This document shows, piece by piece, positions 44,533 to 52,466 of a stretch of 64,000 nt of DNA. The stretch comes from Nocardia sp. alder85J (GTDB lineage: Bacteria > Actinomycetota > Actinomycetes > Mycobacteriales > Mycobacteriaceae). Made by a program: the position numbers and the translations under genes. The stretch spans positions 124,001 to 188,000 of the forward strand of contig NZ_JAIUCZ020000011.1 of the NCBI RefSeq assembly GCF_020176955.2. Reading direction: 5' to 3'. The first letter of the stretch is position 1; every line of letters starts with the position of its first letter. The notes under the pieces were generated by a model that was not told the DNA's origin, searched no databases, and saw only the letters and a list, made by a program, of their open reading frames with translations.

Positions 44533-45060
44533 TACGCCTGCCGCTGCTCGGCGGACACGCGCCGCTCGGTTCAGTGCCGGGCGGCGCGCTCGCATTCCCG
44601 GGGCTGCTACTCGCGTGGGAACGACCGGCACTCGCGCGGGCTCGAGATCCGCTGCGCACAGTGCCCCTCGGCACGTGCGACGGAGATCTGCGGGTGCCTG
44701 ATTCGTTCCATTATGGGGTGGGCAACCTTTTCGCGACTCCCTGTCGACGGCTCGAATTCTGGCGCGTTTTCGCGTTCGTCCGATTGTCTCAGCGTACCGG
44801 TCGGTATTCGATGGGAAATTACTGTGCGGTAGCTGGTTTCGGTCGATTTCAGTCATCTGCACCATCTCTGCTCGCGATTTTTCGACCTGGTCGCCGGTCT
44901 ATCTGCGGTTATGCGATACATACCCATGGGTATGAAACCTTTTACGCTGATTGGCTGTTCGTGATCGGTATCCACCAGCTAACCTGTGATCGCTATTTGG
45001 TAAACGACCGCGACCACATGGTTCAACCGCGTGGGGCCGTGGTCTCGGTGCGTTGACGGG
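44533..45060. other. 528-base intergenic region with AT-rich stretch
   Basis: No credible gene is seen. From about 44700 the sequence becomes clearly richer in A and T than its surroundings, unlike the coding DNA on both sides. It holds one perfect 16-bp palindrome (44919-44934) and probably the promoter of the second Hsp70-like gene. The composition would suit binding by a xenogeneic silencer such as Lsr2, but this is inference. Confidence 0.5.
44919..44934. promoter_or_regulatory. Perfect 16-bp palindrome upstream of Hsp70-like gene
   Basis: CATACCCATGGGTATG is identical to its reverse complement. It lies 126 bases before the ATG at 45061 in an AT-rich stretch and looks like a dimeric repressor site. 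The regulator is unknown. Confidence 0.5.
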
Positions 45061-47286
45061 ATGGCAATGACTAGTGGTTTCGGCATGAGCATCGGCACAG
45101 TGAATTCCGTGACAGCGGCCGCGGCCGGGGACCGGGAACGTCCGGCCGTGCGGGTCCGCCGCACGACCGTCACCTTCGACAGCGCGGGTGGCCCACGGAT
45201 GAGCACCCTGCCCCGATTCGCGCCCGTGGTCACCGATTTCGCCGATCTCACCCGGGACTACGAGCCGCTCGTGCTCGGCGGGCGGATCTGGCGCCCGGCC
45301 GATCTGGTGGCCGCGGTGGCCACCTGCCTGATCGAGGCCGGCGGGCCCGCCGTGGAACCGGTGGCCACCTATCCGGCCTGCTACACCGACCGGCAGGTGT
45401 TCGCGCTGCGCCATGCCCTGAACTGGTCCGGAGCCGGCGCCGCCGTGCTGATGCCGGAACCGGTGGCCGCCGTGGAATGGCTGGACGCGGAACACGGTGT
45501 CTCCGAACGCGGTCTGACTCTCGTCTACGACCTGGGCGGAGGCAGTCTCGACGTGGCGATCGTCCGTACCGAGGCCGATCGCGAGGAGCGCGGGGTGCTG
45601 GGCCGCGCGGTGCGCTCACACACCTACGGTGGGCGCCCGCTCGGCGTCATCCTCGCCCGCTACGCGCGGGCATTGGCGCCGGGCGCACCCGCACCGGTGT
45701 CGAAGGTGGTCCCGGCCGTCGACACCGCCCGATTACGATCGTGGCACATCCGCAATTCCCTTCGGCTGGTACGCACATGCGTCCAGGCGAACGGCATCGA
45801 ATTGACCGATGTCGACCGGATCCTGGTGGTCGGCGCCGCTGCCCGCCCCGCCGAGGTGGCGGAGGCGCTCGCCGAACTCGGTCCGCCGCTGGTGCTCTCG
45901 CCGGATCCGGGGCATACCGTGGCCGTCGGCGCCGCGCTCGCCTCGGCCCGGATGGCCGGCACCGGCAGCGAACTCGGCCGCTACGCGCGCGGCGCGGCCG
46001 TGATCTCCGGCGCCGCCGTGGCTTCCGCGCTGGCGATGTCGGCGGCCAGCATGATCGGCAACGGCCCCATCGGAACCGACGGCCCCGCACTGGAATTCGC
46101 CCCCGCCCTGGCGGGCCCGGCCGATACGGCCAGCGTCTACCACCAGGACGCGAGCATCCTGGACGGACTGGGTTCGGTATCCGGCGCGGCCCGCAAGATC
46201 CTGGCCTCGGTCACCACCGCCCGCGACTACGCCGTGGCGACCCGGGCCGTGGTGGCCGCGGCGACCGAAGAGGTGGAACGCCAGGTCGGCTCACACGGCG
46301 TCGGCACCCACTGCGACCCGGTCCGCACCACACCCACCTGGCTGTACGGCGATCCGGCACGGTTCACCAACCCACTGCCGTTCGCCGAGGCGACCGATCC
46401 GGCCACCCCCGCCGTGTCGTCACCCGCGACCGGCCTGCCGGGGCCGGCCCAGGGCGCCCCGACCGCTGCGGCGCAGCACATCGCGAACGGATCGGGCACC
46501 ACCGCAGGCAACTCGGCCGCCGCCGGAACGAGCAACCCTCCGTCCGGCACGACGAGCGCGGGCGGCACGGTAGCGAGCTCACCCGGCGCCTCCGCGGGCG
46601 GCAGTTCGTCCACGGGCACCTCGGGCACCGGATCCGGCACGACGAGTGGTGATTCCGCCGGGACGGGTTCCGGTACCGCAGGTTCGGGCACCCCCGCCGG
46701 AACCCCGAATTCGGGTACACCGAACGGCAATTCGGGCGCCTCGGGTGCCGGTACCGGAGGCTCCGGAGCATCGAGTGGTGCTGCGTCCGGTACCGCGGGC
46801 TCCACTGCGGCAGATGGCAATTCGGGAGGATCAGCGGGTTCCGGTGCATCGGGCGGGAATTCGGGAGGATCCGGGCCCGGGAGCAGCGGCAACGCTGGTG
46901 GGGCGCCGGGCGGTGGGAACGCCGGTGGTGCCACGGCTGGCGGTAATTCGGGTGGGGCACCGGGTGGCGGGAATTCCGGTGGTAGCGCAGGTGGCGGTAA
47001 CTCTGGTGGGGCACCGGGTGGTGGGAACGCCGGTGGTGCCACGGCTGGCGGTAATTCGGGTGGGGCACCGGGTGGCGGGAATTCCGGGGGTACCGCGAGC
47101 GGTGGGAACTCCGGCGGGGTGCCGGGAGGCGGGGCCGCCGGGGCATCCTCCGGCGGGATGGGATCCGGTGGTTCGGCCTCCGGCGGTGCGGCATCGGGCA
47201 GCCGCGCCTCCGATGGCGGTGGTCTCGGTAGTGGCGCCGGGGCCGGCGCAGGTGGCGGTCATGCGGGTGGTGGCGGTCATCGCTGA
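45061..47286 (+). CDS. Hsp70-like protein with transmembrane helix and long Gly/Ser-rich tail
   Basis: The 741-residue protein has an Hsp70/actin-type head: GMSIGTVNSVTAA (phosphate-1, Asp replaced by Ser), MPEPVAAVEWLDAE, VYDLGGGSLDVAIV (phosphate-2 intact) and ILVVGAAARPAEV (adenosine). A hydrophobic helix near residues 305-330 (GAAVISGAAVASALAMSAASMI) is followed by a probably external segment with one Cys (VGTHCDPVR). A tail of about 260 residues is rich in Gly, Ser, Asn and Ala. It resembles the shorter protein at 40484-41752 but keeps more motifs and adds the tail. Such a layout suggests a cytoplasmic sensor tied to a surface-exposed flexible domain. ATG 45061 or 45067 starts it. Confidence 0.78.
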   Translation: MAMTSGFGMSIGTVNSVTAAAAGDRERPAVRVRRTTVTFDSAGGPRMSTLPRFAPVVTDFADLTRDYEPLVLGGRIWRPADLVAAVATCLIEAGGPAVEPVATYPACYTDRQVFALRHALNWSGAGAAVLMPEPVAAVEWLDAEHGVSERGLTLVYDLGGGSLDVAIVRTEADREERGVLGRAVRSHTYGGRPLGVILARYARALAPGAPAPVSKVVPAVDTARLRSWHIRNSLRLVRTCVQANGIELTDVDRILVVGAAARPAEVAEALAELGPPLVLSPDPGHTVAVGAALASARMAGTGSELGRYARGAAVISGAAVASALAMSAASMIGNGPIGTDGPALEFAPALAGPADTASVYHQDASILDGLGSVSGAARKILASVTTARDYAVATRAVVAAATEEVERQVGSHGVGTHCDPVRTTPTWLYGDPARFTNPLPFAEATDPATPAVSSPATGLPGPAQGAPTAAAQHIANGSGTTAGNSAAAGTSNPPSGTTSAGGTVASSPGASAGGSSSTGTSGTGSGTTSGDSAGTGSGTAGSGTPAGTPNSGTPNGNSGASGAGTGGSGASSGAASGTAGSTAADGNSGGSAGSGASGGNSGGSGPGSSGNAGGAPGGGNAGGATAGGNSGGAPGGGNSGGSAGGGNSGGAPGGGNAGGATAGGNSGGAPGGGNSGGTASGGNSGGVPGGGAAGASSGGMGSGGSASGGAASGSRASDGGGLGSGAGAGAGGGHAGGGGHR
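46891..47108 (+). repeat. 108-bp direct repeat within Gly-rich tail
   Basis: Two near-identical 108-bp blocks (36 residues, containing GNAGGATAGGNSGGAPGG) follow each other, the first near 46912 and the second near 47020. Within them are shorter GGNSGG units. Recent duplication is likely and copy number may vary between strains. Confidence 0.75.
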
Positions 47287-47743
47287 CAGACGAGATTCCG
47301 CCCGGCCGACTGTGGATCGGAACCGGACGCCCATCGGTTCACCGAAGGTGGCTCCGCCGATGGACAGCCACCACGGCAGTCCCCTCGTCGGCCGACCGCC
47401 GGATGCTGCCCAGACGACAGATGAGCAGTCGATGGACGAACTCTGGTTCGAGGGCGACGGCTTCGTCGTCGACGGACGGCGGGCCGTCAGGGAGCGACTA
47501 CTCGGTTGCTGACGATGGCCGGTGCTCGTTCGACGGCGGCTCGGTCGCCGGATGACCGGTCGTGGTTGCGCGGAAACACTGTCGCCGGTGGGCCACCGGC
47601 GGTGGTCGAACGACGACTCATCGGTGGCGGCTGTCATCGGTGGTCGGTGGTGGAGCCGGAGTATGCGGCGCGTGGAATCGAACCGCATCGTCCGCGGCGG
47701 ACGATCGGGGGGTCGTCGGCGCAATCGGCCTGCCACGTACGGA
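47287..47743. other. Intergenic stretch without a recognised gene
   Basis: Short open frames on both strands show no family-like sequence and strong arginine bias typical of out-of-frame high-GC DNA. A fragment near 47432-47512 (MDELWFEGDGFVVDGRRAVRERLLGC) reads more protein-like but is too short to assign. Confidence 0.4.
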
Positions 47744-47795
47744 AGGTCGCGATCCTGGCGTACGTGAATTGAGGGGTACGCCGGGATCGCGATTT
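47744..47795. terminator. Very strong hairpin, probably a bidirectional terminator
   Basis: CGCGATCCTGGCGTAC (47748-47763) pairs with GTACGCCGGGATCGCG (47776-47791), 16 bp with one G-U, and the stem extends outward to 47744/47795 through A-T and G-U pairs, giving about 20 bp with a 12-base loop. ATTT follows on the + strand. It separates the + strand Hsp70-like gene from the minus-strand methyltransferase remnant. Confidence 0.75.
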
Positions 47796-47822
47796 GCGAT
47801 CAGAGCTGCTCGTATTGTCCTG

Positions 47823-48206
47823 CTACCACTCGTAATAGGACGTGACGGCGGGCTGACCGGTGTATCCGGGGCCTGCCTGATCGTCGGCGCCGAGATATTC
47901 GGCGTCGATCCAGCCGATCGGTCTGTCGGGTGCGGCGCGGAGCGCGGTCGCCAACTGCCGGTACGGATCGAAACCGAGTTCGCGGGTGTAACTGTTCACG
48001 CCCGACAACCGGCGGTCGCGATTCATCGCATTGTTGGCGACCACCGAGGTGCATTCCAGCGCGGTGTCGTCGAGAAGTCGCCGGCCCGATCCTGGTGTCA
48101 CCGTTCGACTCCAGTCGCCGCCACAGCGTCGCCGCGGCGAATTCTCGCCGGTGCGGGGGATAGCCGCTGATCGGCGGGAGTGGCCGTGGCCATTGTGGTT
48201 TCTCAC
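47823..48206 (-). pseudogene. Probable remnant of a class I SAM methyltransferase gene
   Basis: The 127-residue frame contains LLDDTALECTSVVANNAMNRDRRLSGVNSYTRELGFDP, which resembles the N-terminal region of an actinobacterial class I methyltransferase group. The expected glycine-rich SAM motif does not follow; instead it passes into PIGWIDAEYLGADDQAGPGYTGQPAVTSYYEW and stops. This looks like an internal deletion joining the head to a later segment. The first 40 residues are arginine-rich and probably not translated. It could alternatively be a small intact protein that I do not recognise. Confidence 0.35.
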
Positions 48207-48323
48207 ATGTTGATCCGGGCCGGGCTATGAGATATCAATGGTCCGTTCGCATCTCGGCCCCGACGTTCGATCGTCCGGGGAATGCGAGGGGATCGGGGGC
48301 CGGGGAAATACGGAAGGAAGACA

Positions 48324-48701
48324 ATGAGCCATCGTGCCATTCGTGGCGTGAGCCGGGCCATGGTGATCGGGGCCCTGCCGCTGGCCGTCGCCCTGGAGAT
48401 GTCGGGGGTCGCCGGCGCCGCTCCGGTTGCGGCGCAACCGGAGCCGGTCGTGCAGTCGGTGTCGCAGGGTGTGCCCCTGGAGATCGCCACCGATCCGAGC
48501 GCCCACGATTCGGATCCGCTGCACAACGGGATCGCCGGCGGCGCCCTGGCCGGTGCCGCCGGGTCCGGAATCCTCGGCGCCGCTACGGGTTCCGGTATCG
48601 GTGCGATTCCGGGCGCGATCAACGGAGCGGTGTGGGGGACCATCATCGGCGCGCTGGTGGGCGTGTTCGCCCCCGACGCGGTGCCGCAGGTCCTGCCCTG
48701 A
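48324..48701 (+). CDS. Small secreted glycine-zipper protein (paralogue 1)
   Basis: The 125-residue protein has a signal peptide (HRAIRGVSRAMVIGALPLAVALEMSGVAGA), a hydrophilic middle (EPVVQSVSQGVPLEIATDPSAHDSDPLHNGI) and a glycine-zipper helix pair (GGALAGAAGSGILGAATGSGIGAIPG). It ends PDAVPQVLP. Glycine zippers often insert into membranes or oligomerise. AAGGAAG before ATG 48324 is a good ribosome site. A close paralogue follows about 200 bases downstream. Function unknown. Confidence 0.75.
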   Translation: MSHRAIRGVSRAMVIGALPLAVALEMSGVAGAAPVAAQPEPVVQSVSQGVPLEIATDPSAHDSDPLHNGIAGGALAGAAGSGILGAATGSGIGAIPGAINGAVWGTIIGALVGVFAPDAVPQVLP

Positions 48702-48907
48702 CCCTGTACGTCCGCATCACCGACGGCCGCGCACCCGAGTGCGCGGCCGTCGCCGTCTCCGCCCGCATTGCCGGGTGATCCGGATCCGATCCGGTCGCAT
48801 TGTCTGTCGAGCCGGATCGGCCTCCGCCCCGGAACCCGGACGCGCTGCCGCCACCGCCGGGAGTGGCTATGGTATTGCCTGGTCGGGTAGGAACGAGAGG
48901 ACATTCC

Positions 48908-49285
48908 ATGAGCCGTCGTGTTGCTCGCGGCGTCGGCCGCGCGCTGTTGGTCGGGGCACTGCCGCTGGCCGTCGCACTGGAAACCACCGGGGCCGCGTCC
49001 GCGCAGGCGCCGGCCACCGCACCGGAACCGGTCGTGCAGAACGTCTCTCAGGGCGTGCCGCTGGAGATCCGGACCAATCCCGACGCGTTGGACCACGATC
49101 CGATCCAGAACGGCATCGTCGATGGTGCCGCTGTCGGCGCCGCCGGATCCGGGATCCTGGGCGCCGCTCTGGGTTCCGGTGTCGGAGCGATTCCGGGGGT
49201 GATCGTGGGCGCCCTCTGGGGTGGTTTCGTGGGCGCGCTGCACGGCTACTACGACCCGCGTTCGGTGCCGCAGGTGCTGCCCTGA
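48908..49285 (+). CDS. Small secreted glycine-zipper protein (paralogue 2)
   Basis: The 125-residue protein has exactly the same length and layout as its upstream neighbour: signal peptide ending near GAASAQ, EPVVQNVSQGVPLEIRTNP, then GAAVGAAGSGILGAALGSGVGAIPG and a terminal SVPQVLP. The pair arose by tandem duplication and has diverged mainly in the hydrophilic middle and just before the C-terminus (HGYYDPRSV here, FAPDAV there). AACGAGAGG lies upstream of ATG 48908. Function unknown; secretion is likely. Confidence 0.75.
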   Translation: MSRRVARGVGRALLVGALPLAVALETTGAASAQAPATAPEPVVQNVSQGVPLEIRTNPDALDHDPIQNGIVDGAAVGAAGSGILGAALGSGVGAIPGVIVGALWGGFVGALHGYYDPRSVPQVLP

Positions 49286-49364
49286 GCGGCGTTGTCGCCC
49301 CCTGATCCGGGTTCCCCCGGAAGTCGCCGCGTGACAGTGACTTCCGGGCGTGCACACTGATCTG

Positions 49365-50057
49365 GTGGAAGCCAGAATCATCGGAACCGTCATGCCCGTG
49401 CTCGAGGTCGCGCTGAACCCGGGCGATCGTCTGATCGCGGAGGCCGGGCAGCTGTCCTGGATGACCGAGTCGATCCAGCTGCACACCTCGACGCGGTCCG
49501 CCGCCGGTGGCATGTTCGGCGCGATGCGCCGGGCGTTCGCCGGAGCGGGGCTGTTCATGACGGAATATACGGCGGCGCATCATCCGGGCCGCGTGGCCTT
49601 CGCGACGAAACTGCCCGGGCAGATCATGCCGGTCCCGGTGCAGCCGGGATCCGAATATCTGGTGCATCGGCACGGATTCCTCTGCGCCACCGACGATGTG
49701 CAGATCGGGCTGAGTTTCCAGCGGCGGCTGGGCGCGGGCATCTTCGGCGGCGCCGGATTCACCCTGCAACGACTCGGCGGCCGCGGGCAGGCCTGGGTGG
49801 AGCTGTCCGGTGAAGTCGTGCAGTACAACCTCGCCCCCGGCGAGACGCTGCGCGTGCATCCCGGGCACGTCGGCATGTTCGACGCCTCGGTGAGCTTCGA
49901 CATCACCGTGTTGCGCGGTATCCGCAACATCCTCTTCGGCGGCGACGGCCTGTTCCTGGCCCAGCTGACCGGTCCGGGCCGGGTGTGGCTGCAATCGCTG
50001 ACGATCGCCAATCTCGCACACGCGGTCGCGCCGTATCTGGCCACCAGCGCGGGGTAG
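49365..50057 (+). CDS. AIM24 / TIGR00266-family protein
   Basis: The 230-residue protein starts VEARIIGTVMPVLEVALNPGDRLIAEAGQLSWMT and contains AGAGLFMTEYTA, GFLCATDDVQIGL, FGGAGFTLQRLGGRGQAWVELSGEVVQYNLAPGETLRVHPGHVGMFDASVSFDITVLRG. These are hallmarks of the AIM24 beta-helix family. Its role in bacteria is not established. GTG 49365 is chosen because the family starts with ExRIIG; GTG 49350 is also in frame. Confidence 0.88.
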   Translation: MEARIIGTVMPVLEVALNPGDRLIAEAGQLSWMTESIQLHTSTRSAAGGMFGAMRRAFAGAGLFMTEYTAAHHPGRVAFATKLPGQIMPVPVQPGSEYLVHRHGFLCATDDVQIGLSFQRRLGAGIFGGAGFTLQRLGGRGQAWVELSGEVVQYNLAPGETLRVHPGHVGMFDASVSFDITVLRGIRNILFGGDGLFLAQLTGPGRVWLQSLTIANLAHAVAPYLATSAG

Positions 50058-50098
50058 TCCCCTGTAAGTGCATCTGCACAGTCGGGGACAATGAACCC

Positions 50099-50887
50099 GT
50101 GGATGCCGTCAGACCCGAGTTGATCGCCCTGGACGTGGACGGAACTCTGCTGGACACCGGCTCACCGGCCACGCCCCGGGTGCGCGCGGTGGTGCGATCC
50201 GCGGTCGCCGCCGGGGCGCACGTGGTCGTCACCACCGGGCGCACCCTGCTGGCCACCCGAGTGGTGCTGGAGGAACTCGGCGTCGCCGAGGGCCACGCGC
50301 TGTGCTCCAACGGCGCGGTGCACGTGGACATCGCGACCTGGCGGCCGCACGTCACCCACACCTTCGACCCCGTACCCTCCGTGGCCGTGCTGCGATCGCT
50401 GTTCCCGGACATGGTGCTGTCGGTGGAGAAGGTCGGCATCGGCACCTGGGCCACCGGTTACTACCCGGGCAGTTTCCGGCTCGGTGAGTTCCGCTTCGTC
50501 GAGGACAGCGATCTGGGCCTGGAACCCACCACCCGGCTCAACGGCTGGTGGCCCGGCGGCAGCCTCACCGAGATGGTGGCGGTGCTGGGGGAGGTGCGGC
50601 TGCCCGGCGCCGGCTGGGTGCACGGCGAGTACGAACCGTGGCTGGTCGCCTCCAAACAGGGCGTGTCCAAGGGCTGGGCGCTGGAACGCCTGCGTGCCCA
50701 GCTGGGCATCCCGCACGCGGCCACCCTGGCCGTCGGCGACGGCTACAACGATATCGAGATGCTCAGCTGGGCAGCTCATTCCGTGGCGATGGGCAATGCC
50801 GTCGAACCGGTCAAGGCGATCGCCGACGAGATCGCCCCCGATGTCACCGCGGACGGCGTCGCCGAGGTGCTGGAACGCTGGTTCTGA
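50099..50887 (+). CDS. Cof-type HAD-IIB phosphatase
   Basis: The 262-residue protein has DVDGTLLDTG (motif I), VVTTGRTLLA (motif II), a C2 cap, K in SKQGVSKGWALERL (motif III) and VGDGYNDIEMLSWA (motif IV). Cof-type enzymes hydrolyse sugar phosphates, FMN or similar metabolites. GTG 50099 is inferred from the family N-terminus. It begins 41 bases after the AIM24-like gene. Confidence 0.88.
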   Translation: MDAVRPELIALDVDGTLLDTGSPATPRVRAVVRSAVAAGAHVVVTTGRTLLATRVVLEELGVAEGHALCSNGAVHVDIATWRPHVTHTFDPVPSVAVLRSLFPDMVLSVEKVGIGTWATGYYPGSFRLGEFRFVEDSDLGLEPTTRLNGWWPGGSLTEMVAVLGEVRLPGAGWVHGEYEPWLVASKQGVSKGWALERLRAQLGIPHAATLAVGDGYNDIEMLSWAAHSVAMGNAVEPVKAIADEIAPDVTADGVAEVLERWF

Positions 50888-50938
50888 CCGATCGCGCCGT
50901 TCGGATGCGTGCGGCCGGGAACTCGGTAAGGTCGTCCC

Positions 50939-51601
50939 GTGACCGGACAGCCCCTATGGCACAAGGCCGAAAAACCGCGCACCACGCGCGGGTTGGAACG
51001 CTTGATCTTCTTCACCGACGCCGTGGTGGCCATCGCCATCACCCTGATCGCGCTGCCGCTGGTGGACAGCGCGCGGGAGGTGACGACCTCCACGGCCTCG
51101 AAGTTCCTGTCCGAGAACACCTTCGCCATCATCGCCGCCGGCGTCAGCTTCGTGGTGATCAGCGCCTTCTGGCGCGAGCACCACACCACCTTCGAACGGG
51201 CCACCGGCTACACGCCGCTACTGATCCGGGTCAACATGCTGTGGCTGGTCGGCATCGTCACCATCCCGGTCGCCACGGTCCTGATCGTCTACACCCACCG
51301 CGACGACCGCGTGGCCATCGGCCTGTACATCGGCCTGCTCGTCTACACCCTGGTGATCACCCGCCTGATCGAGTTGCTGCTGTACCGCGCCGACCTGCTG
51401 TCCGACCACCCGACGGGCACCGATATCGCGCTGCGCTGGCTCTACGTCGGGGTCGCCGTCGTCGCCATGCTCCTCGGGATTTTCTTCCCGCACGTCGGCA
51501 TGTGGTGGCTGCTGCTCCTGCTCCTCAACGCCCCGATCCAGACCGCGATCCGGCGCGGACTGAGCCCGGGAGAACCGGATCCGGCCGCTCCGGCCGAATA
51601 G
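50939..51601 (+). CDS. TMEM175-family (DUF1211) membrane protein
   Basis: The 220-residue protein has about six hydrophobic segments. The motif GLERLIFFTDAVVAIAITLIALPL matches the RxxxFSDAVFAIAITLL signature of TMEM175-type potassium channels, with FT in place of FS. SAFWREHHTTFERA is also typical. Bacterial members conduct K+ in one known case; the role here is inferred. GTG 50939 is used. Confidence 0.85.
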   Translation: MTGQPLWHKAEKPRTTRGLERLIFFTDAVVAIAITLIALPLVDSAREVTTSTASKFLSENTFAIIAAGVSFVVISAFWREHHTTFERATGYTPLLIRVNMLWLVGIVTIPVATVLIVYTHRDDRVAIGLYIGLLVYTLVITRLIELLLYRADLLSDHPTGTDIALRWLYVGVAVVAMLLGIFFPHVGMWWLLLLLLNAPIQTAIRRGLSPGEPDPAAPAE

Positions 51602-51668
51602 GGTCCGCCCGTCGGCGCGCGCTGGTCGGAATGCCCGGCACGGTGTCCGGGGCAGCAGCCGGAGCCGG

Positions 51669-51685
51669 GATCCGGAGCCCGGATC
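51669..51685. terminator. Short hairpin between convergent genes
   Basis: GATCCGG and CCGGATC form a perfect 7-bp stem with an AGC loop, overlapping the last codons of the chelatase gene. It could terminate transcription from both sides. Confidence 0.4.
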
Positions 51686-52466
51686 AGGCCGACAGCGGGA
51701 GCGGGAGGGAGACGGCGTTGGTGTAGCGCTCGAGGACCACGTCCACCAGGGCCGGATGCGCGCCGAGCGGGGCGGCGAAAGGATGGGGTCCGGCCGCGCC
51801 GTGCAGCCGGTCGGTGAGCCGGCCGGGGGCCAGGAACCAGGGGGCGATCACCACACGCTGACAGCCCCGTGCGCGCAGGCGTGAGATCGTTTCGGGCAGT
51901 GTGGGTTCCGTGGTGGCGAAGCAGACCTCGGCGCGCCAGGCGGTGCCCGCGACGAGCGGGCGGGCGAGGCGGCGAGTGCGGTCGTTCGCGGCGGGGGAGG
52001 AGGAGCCGACGGCCGCGACCGCGACACCGACGCGGGGATCACGCGGATCGGCCCCGGTGGCCCGGACCCGATCGCGCAGCGCGGTGACCAGCCGGGGATC
52101 GGCGCCCAGCACATCGGCCTGGGTGCAGTGCAGGAACGGGTGCCGGGTACGGGCCGCCGCCAGCAGTCCGGGCAGATCGACCCGGGCATGGAAGGCGCTG
52201 CCCAGCAACAGCGGAACCGCGACCGCCGCGGTATGTCCCGCCGCCGCAACGGCGTCCACCGCACGCTCCACCGACGGTGCGTTCAGATCGAGGAAGGCCG
52301 GATACACGTCCAGTTCCGGGCGCGCGGCGGCGACCGCCGACACCACCTCGGAAACCGTTGCGGCCGAACGCGGATCGCGGCTGCCGTGGGCCACCACGAC
52401 GAGCGCCGGGCGGCCGGGACCGATCGGGTCCCGGCCTTCGCCTCCACCGCGGCGCAGCGGGCTCAT
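51684..52466 (-). CDS. Sirohydrochlorin chelatase (CbiX/SirB-like)
   Basis: The 260-residue protein is a two-repeat CbiX-type chelatase: VVVAHGSRDPRSAATVSEV, then AVPLLLGSAFHARVDLPG with the metal-binding His, and a second half with RVVIAPWFLAPGRLTDRL. It inserts Fe into sirohydrochlorin to make siroheme, the cofactor of the sulfite reductase at the head of the same operon. Its ATG overlaps the cysN stop (ATGA). Cobalt insertion for B12 is the less likely alternative. Confidence 0.9.
   Translation of the reverse strand: MSPLRRGGGEGRDPIGPGRPALVVVAHGSRDPRSAATVSEVVSAVAAARPELDVYPAFLDLNAPSVERAVDAVAAAGHTAAVAVPLLLGSAFHARVDLPGLLAAARTRHPFLHCTQADVLGADPRLVTALRDRVRATGADPRDPRVGVAVAAVGSSSPAANDRTRRLARPLVAGTAWRAEVCFATTEPTLPETISRLRARGCQRVVIAPWFLAPGRLTDRLHGAAGPHPFAAPLGAHPALVDVVLERYTNAVSLPLPLSA

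Noticed and set aside
46891..47108. CRISPR-like array
   Set aside because: The repeats are in-frame glycine-rich coding repeats without spacers.
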